Assembly (NCBI GenBank): GCA_903834855.1
Contig: CAILKS010000036.1
Span: forward strand, 1-8,131
From: an uncultured bacterium
Lineage (GTDB): Bacteria > Patescibacteriota > Minisyncoccia > Phycocordibacterales > UBA5272
DNA: 8,131 bases
Reading direction: 5' to 3'
Part shown: positions 5,120 to 8,131 of the stretch, piece after piece
Layout of the letters: each line of letters opens with the position of its first letter
Position numbering within the stretch: the first letter of the stretch is position 1
Made by a program: the position numbers and the translations under genes
Notes under the pieces: generated by a model
Told to the model about the DNA's origin: nothing
Databases searched by the model: none
The model's input: only the letters and a program-made list of their open reading frames with translations

Positions 5120-8065
5120 TTATTCGACAGGTACTGCCTCTTTTTGAGTAATTAAAGGTTTAATTATTGCTCCCTCAGAGAGCTCCACCCCTTCATCTAT
5201 CTTTGATTCTGTTTGAAACATATTATTTGTTTGATATAAAGTTGTAGGCTTTTCTACATTTAATACTCCACCAAATGAGTTAGCTGCTTGTGTTGGTGTG
5301 GGCTCATTAGTTTTTATCATTTTTTTTAACGACTCTGCAATATCTTTATTTCCTTCTACCATTTTATTAAGTATTAAGTTTGTTGCTTCGGTGTTAGAAA
5401 TATTTTGTTTAACTAAGGTGTCCGTTATTGCTTTTGTTGCTTCTACAGCAGAAAGTTGGGCTGCTTTATTTATCTTATCAGAGTCTTTTTCCGCTAGTCT
5501 TTTATCATTGTCATCAAGAGCTCTTTTATCGTCAGTACCTATACGGCCACGTATAGTTGCTCTATCCTCTGGAGTTGCTGTTGTGTCATAATATTTATCT
5601 ACATCTTCAAACCGACTTTTTAAGTTCTTATTTTTAGCATTAGCAGCCATTCTTGCTCTTTGTGTTTCGTTGGAATTTATATAAGATTCGACAGTTCCAT
5701 CATCTTGTTGAGATTTTTCTTCCACAGCTTTTTGTGTTGATACAGACATTCTAGCTTTTAGCATATTTTTCTCTTCTTCTGTTGTACGGCTATCATAATA
5801 TTTATCAACATTCCCAAAACGCTGTAAGAATTTTGTATTTTTTTCGGATTCACTTAACTTTTTTCTACCGTCTTCATCTGAATTAACATATTGTTTAATA
5901 ACATCGTCATCTTCTTTTATAAACTTACTATAGGCTTTTGCATTTTGAGAAGCTGTACCAGTAAATTTTGCAAAATTACTAGTATTAAACTTTCTTTTTA
6001 GATAACCCTCTCGCTCGCCATCGTCTTTTATTTCAGAAGCTCTTTCATAGGTTTCTTTTTCATAGTCTTCTCTGTTTTTATCATAACCCTTTTCTGCACC
6101 CTTACCCATTCCAGTTATGCCAAGGGTTCCGGCTATGGCCCCAGTTGCACTAAGATTACGAAGATCGTATTTTGCCCCACCCATACCTTTAAAAGCATCT
6201 TTTGTAAGGTTTCCCAACACTCCCCCACCGAAATCCTTATCTCCCATATTTTTTGCAAATCTGCCAACCGTATTTCTTGTTGCAAAACCAAAAGTTGCAG
6301 CTCCAGCACCAAGAGCAAGACCGGTTCCTAGTCCTCCCGCCTTCCCTGCCCAATTAGTTACAGTGTCCCCTACACCACCCGCAACAGCTTTTGTAACTTT
6401 TAACATTATGTGAAGCATTGTTAGCATCATAATTAAATTGAAAAATATGGCAACACTACTAGTGCTTGCACTGGCCGCAGTAGCTAAAGTTGTAGTAGAC
6501 CCGCTCATTCCTGAGACCGAACTAAAAATTGCTAAAAATTTTAAGGTGAGAGCTAGCATTATGGTAAAGACTGGTGCCACAAAAAGCTGAGAAACAAACA
6601 TTCCACGTAACCATTTAGCTTTTTCCCCAAGAGCAGGTACTATAGTGTCTACAAGTAAAATTGGAGAAGCAATAATTATACAAACGAGAAGTGCGGTACG
6701 AATTATTATTAAAAAGGCAGCCATAAAGAATATATACGCTGCATATCCAACAAAACCAACAACGGCAATTGCCCCAGGTAGACTCGTAACTTGATCTAAA
6801 AATTTATTACTAGTAGCTTGACTTGTAAGAGTCGTAGCACTTGTTACTAATCCTTGTAATCCCAAATTTGCCATTATTTTTGCACCAGCAGTTTCATCTC
6901 CACTTGGGTTATCAGATAAGACATTCTTACCAAGAGCTGTTTGATAAATCTGAAGAGAAACTACATTTGATACATCAACAAAGACTCTGACTATTGGATA
7001 TGAAAAGTTTACAAAAAGCCCAAAAACTACAAGAAATGCAATATATTTTTTAAATTCCTCACTTTTACCTATTATCGCCATGAAGCCAACAAATAGTCCT
7101 GTAAAGAATACAAAGAGTGAAATTATTTGCCTAACAACTAGCCATATATTGTATATATCATCTGGTGCAAATTTTTTAAATTCAAAAACCCCATGATACA
7201 TTGCAAAATTTAAAAGATTAGCAGACATCCATAGGAAGAAACCAACAATTTCAAGAAGTATATTTTTTACAAGCCAAGTAAGGCCTTCATCTAAACAAGG
7301 AAGAAAGGTGCCTATTATGTTTACACAACCACCGGTAGTGGCATTAAGTCCAGAGTGAAGTGTTTGGCTAGCATTCGCTACTATAGCATTGCGTTGGTCT
7401 GCTGTTATTTGTCCATTTTCAAACTTTACAAGAGACTCAGCTATTAAAAGTTTGCCATTTGCAAAAGGTAAAACAACCCTTGCTTGCCCTAGGTCTCTAG
7501 GATTGGCATCAACTAGACCAGCACCAACATTACTATTAACCTGTTTTGTATTTATTATTTTATTCAATTCTACAATAAAGTCATTAAGTGTTTTTACTTC
7601 TAATGTACTTTTTGTTGTACCTGTTAAGTTTTTACTAGAATCATAATTAGCATTTAAAATTTTTAAATATAAAGTTCCTAGATATTCACCACCAATAGTT
7701 TTTCCAAAAGGAATATTTGTCCTAGAGAGTATCGGCTTATCTAAAGGAGAGCTATTTATCCAAGTAATTAAGTCATTTAAAGTCGGAGCGACAGATGATA
7801 GGCCTGCATCTTTTGAAGAAACTTCCCCATAACCATTAATAAAATCAGAAATAAAGTCAATATCATTAGCGGTACTTTTTAGACTATCATATTCAGCTGG
7901 GGTTATTTGATGTGATTTATTAACTGTTCCATCTGCGTTCAATATACGATTTGTGGCATTTTGAGTATCGATTGACTGCGCATACCCCTTCTCCGGAAAC
8001 GCGAAACCACCGAAAAAAGCTGTGATGATTATGGATACAAAGGTAAATACCCAGAAGTGTTTCAT
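5120..8065 (-). CDS. VirB6/TrbL-like polytopic membrane protein with long repeat-bearing tail
   Basis: This 981-residue protein fits the channel-forming VirB6/TrbL component. A signal peptide or first membrane segment (about 5-23, possible cleavage near YAQ at 28-30) precedes an extracytoplasmic region to about 245. Two cysteines, C247 and C257, sit just before the membrane core. Hydrophobic segments lie at about 262-290, 308-332, 341-362, 432-452, 453-472, 490-516 and 536-556. A glycine-rich stretch follows (573-592 and 640-656). The remainder to 981 is hydrophilic, charged and probably cytoplasmic. It contains two gapless tandem repeats of 69 residues (722-790 and 791-859) sharing a VDKYYD motif. 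The ATG at 8065 lies six bases after TATACT of an extended -10 box, without a Shine-Dalgarno. It is far longer than classical VirB6 (about 300 residues), as extended VirB6 proteins in some bacteria are. The assignment rests on topology and operon position, not on a diagnostic motif. Confidence 0.85.
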   Translation of the reverse strand: MKHFWVFTFVSIIITAFFGGFAFPEKGYAQSIDTQNATNRILNADGTVNKSHQITPAEYDSLKSTANDIDFISDFINGYGEVSSKDAGLSSVAPTLNDLITWINSSPLDKPILSRTNIPFGKTIGGEYLGTLYLKILNANYDSSKNLTGTTKSTLEVKTLNDFIVELNKIINTKQVNSNVGAGLVDANPRDLGQARVVLPFANGKLLIAESLVKFENGQITADQRNAIVANASQTLHSGLNATTGGCVNIIGTFLPCLDEGLTWLVKNILLEIVGFFLWMSANLLNFAMYHGVFEFKKFAPDDIYNIWLVVRQIISLFVFFTGLFVGFMAIIGKSEEFKKYIAFLVVFGLFVNFSYPIVRVFVDVSNVVSLQIYQTALGKNVLSDNPSGDETAGAKIMANLGLQGLVTSATTLTSQATSNKFLDQVTSLPGAIAVVGFVGYAAYIFFMAAFLIIIRTALLVCIIIASPILLVDTIVPALGEKAKWLRGMFVSQLFVAPVFTIMLALTLKFLAIFSSVSGMSGSTTTLATAASASTSSVAIFFNLIMMLTMLHIMLKVTKAVAGGVGDTVTNWAGKAGGLGTGLALGAGAATFGFATRNTVGRFAKNMGDKDFGGGVLGNLTKDAFKGMGGAKYDLRNLSATGAIAGTLGITGMGKGAEKGYDKNREDYEKETYERASEIKDDGEREGYLKRKFNTSNFAKFTGTASQNAKAYSKFIKEDDDVIKQYVNSDEDGRKKLSESEKNTKFLQRFGNVDKYYDSRTTEEEKNMLKARMSVSTQKAVEEKSQQDDGTVESYINSNETQRARMAANAKNKNLKSRFEDVDKYYDTTATPEDRATIRGRIGTDDKRALDDNDKRLAEKDSDKINKAAQLSAVEATKAITDTLVKQNISNTEATNLILNKMVEGNKDIAESLKKMIKTNEPTPTQAANSFGGVLNVEKPTTLYQTNNMFQTESKIDEGVELSEGAIIKPLITQKEAVPVE
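5489..5902 (-). repeat. Two tandem 69-codon repeats in the VirB6-like tail
   Basis: Codons 722-790 (5902-5696) and 791-859 (5695-5489) encode two aligned units without gaps. Matching blocks are YVNSDE versus YINSNE and VDKYYD in both, followed by similar acidic and arginine-rich segments. At DNA level the stretch tcataatatttatc occurs in both copies, at about 5793 and 5586. This points to an internal duplication. Each unit is probably a small helical module. Confidence 0.8.
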
Positions 8066-8071
8066 ATTAAG

Positions 8072-8082
8072 AGTATAACAGA
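8072..8082 (-). promoter_or_regulatory. Extended -10 promoter of the VirB6-like gene (leaderless type)
   Basis: Read on the minus strand the site is TCTGTTATACT: a TGn extension followed by TATACT, ending six bases before the ATG at 8065. No good -35 hexamer is seen at 16-18 bases. With normal spacing transcription would begin at about the A of the start codon, giving a leaderless mRNA. The same element stands before the genes starting at 4274 and 3572. Confidence 0.6.
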
Positions 8083-8120
8083 AGATAGAAGATAAAGGAG
8101 ATAGGAAAGAGTTTAGAGTA
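8076..8120 (+). repeat. Degenerate heptad array upstream of the VirB6-like gene
   Basis: On the plus strand, units of the form TARNNNN begin at 8076, 8086, 8093, 8102 and 8114 (TAACAGA, TAGAAGA and similar). Spacings are 10, 7, 9 and 12, so this is the least regular of the arrays. The first unit overlaps the reverse complement of the -10 box, as in the other two upstream arrays. Confidence 0.45.
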
Positions 8121-8131
8121 AATACTTGTGG

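Noticed and set aside
5298..5591. Plus-strand open frame of 97 codons
   Set aside because: It lies opposite the repeat-bearing tail of the VirB6-like gene and has Ser/Leu-rich composition typical of antisense reading.
6117..6413. Plus-strand 98-codon frame and minus-strand 61-codon frame in the same area
   Set aside because: Both overlap the glycine-rich part of the VirB6-like gene in other frames. The Pro/Ala-rich and Leu-rich compositions are by-products of glycine codons.
7389..7646. Plus-strand open frame of 85 codons
   Set aside because: It is antisense to the N-terminal domain of the VirB6-like gene, with nothing recognisable in it.
8093..8105. AGGAG-like word before the VirB6-like gene as a ribosome binding site
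   Set aside because: It is on the plus strand; the minus-strand sequence before the ATG at 8065 is pyrimidine-rich and has no Shine-Dalgarno.

Overview
The window is a run of seven genes, all on the minus strand, from an AT-rich genome (G+C in the mid-30s % by eye). They encode the inner-membrane and ATPase core of a type IV secretion-like machine. The gene set is a VirB6/TrbL-like polytopic protein, a PrgI-family (VirB3-like) protein, a separate TraC-like domain protein, a VirB4 ATPase and a secreted three-Ig-domain protein. Together with the family signatures this suggests a Candidate Phyla Radiation bacterium (Patescibacteria, probably a Parcubacteria-type lineage). That placement is inference from gene families, not from a marker gene. 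Stop codons include TAA, TAG and TGA and no long ORF needs recoding, so the standard bacterial code fits.

In order of transcription (right to left): 8065-5120, a VirB6/TrbL-like protein with signal peptide, 7-8 membrane segments and a long hydrophilic tail containing two tandem 69-residue repeats; 5112-4375, a cytoplasmic conserved hypothetical; a 100-bp gap; 4274-3849, PrgI; a 276-bp gap with nested inverted repeats; 3572-2940, TraC-like protein; 2935-1118, VirB4 ATPase; 1121-147, Ig-like secreted protein, overlapping VirB4 by ATGA; and 143-1, the start of another gene that runs off the window. No VirB8, VirB9, VirB10, VirD4, relaxase or lytic transglycosylase is seen here, so this is either a reduced exporter/pilus/DNA-uptake apparatus or the other parts lie elsewhere.

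The non-coding DNA is the most unusual part. All three genes preceded by a visible promoter region (8065, 4274, 3572) have the same 11-bp element, TCTGYTATAMT, ending 6-7 bases before the ATG. This is an extended -10 box so close to the start that the mRNAs should be leaderless or nearly so, and no convincing Shine-Dalgarno is seen at any start. Upstream of each element lies a degenerate 7-bp repeat array (TAGNNNN or TAANNNN) on the antisense strand. Downstream of the 5112-4375 and 4274-3849 genes, similar arrays on the sense strand start with the gene's own stop codon. Because 7 leaves remainder 1 when divided by 3, such arrays put stop codons in all frames. The gaps are therefore built as outward-facing stop arrays on both flanks of genes, and the paired arrays form inverted repeats. 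The 276-bp gap also holds a nested 138-bp palindromic element of higher G+C.
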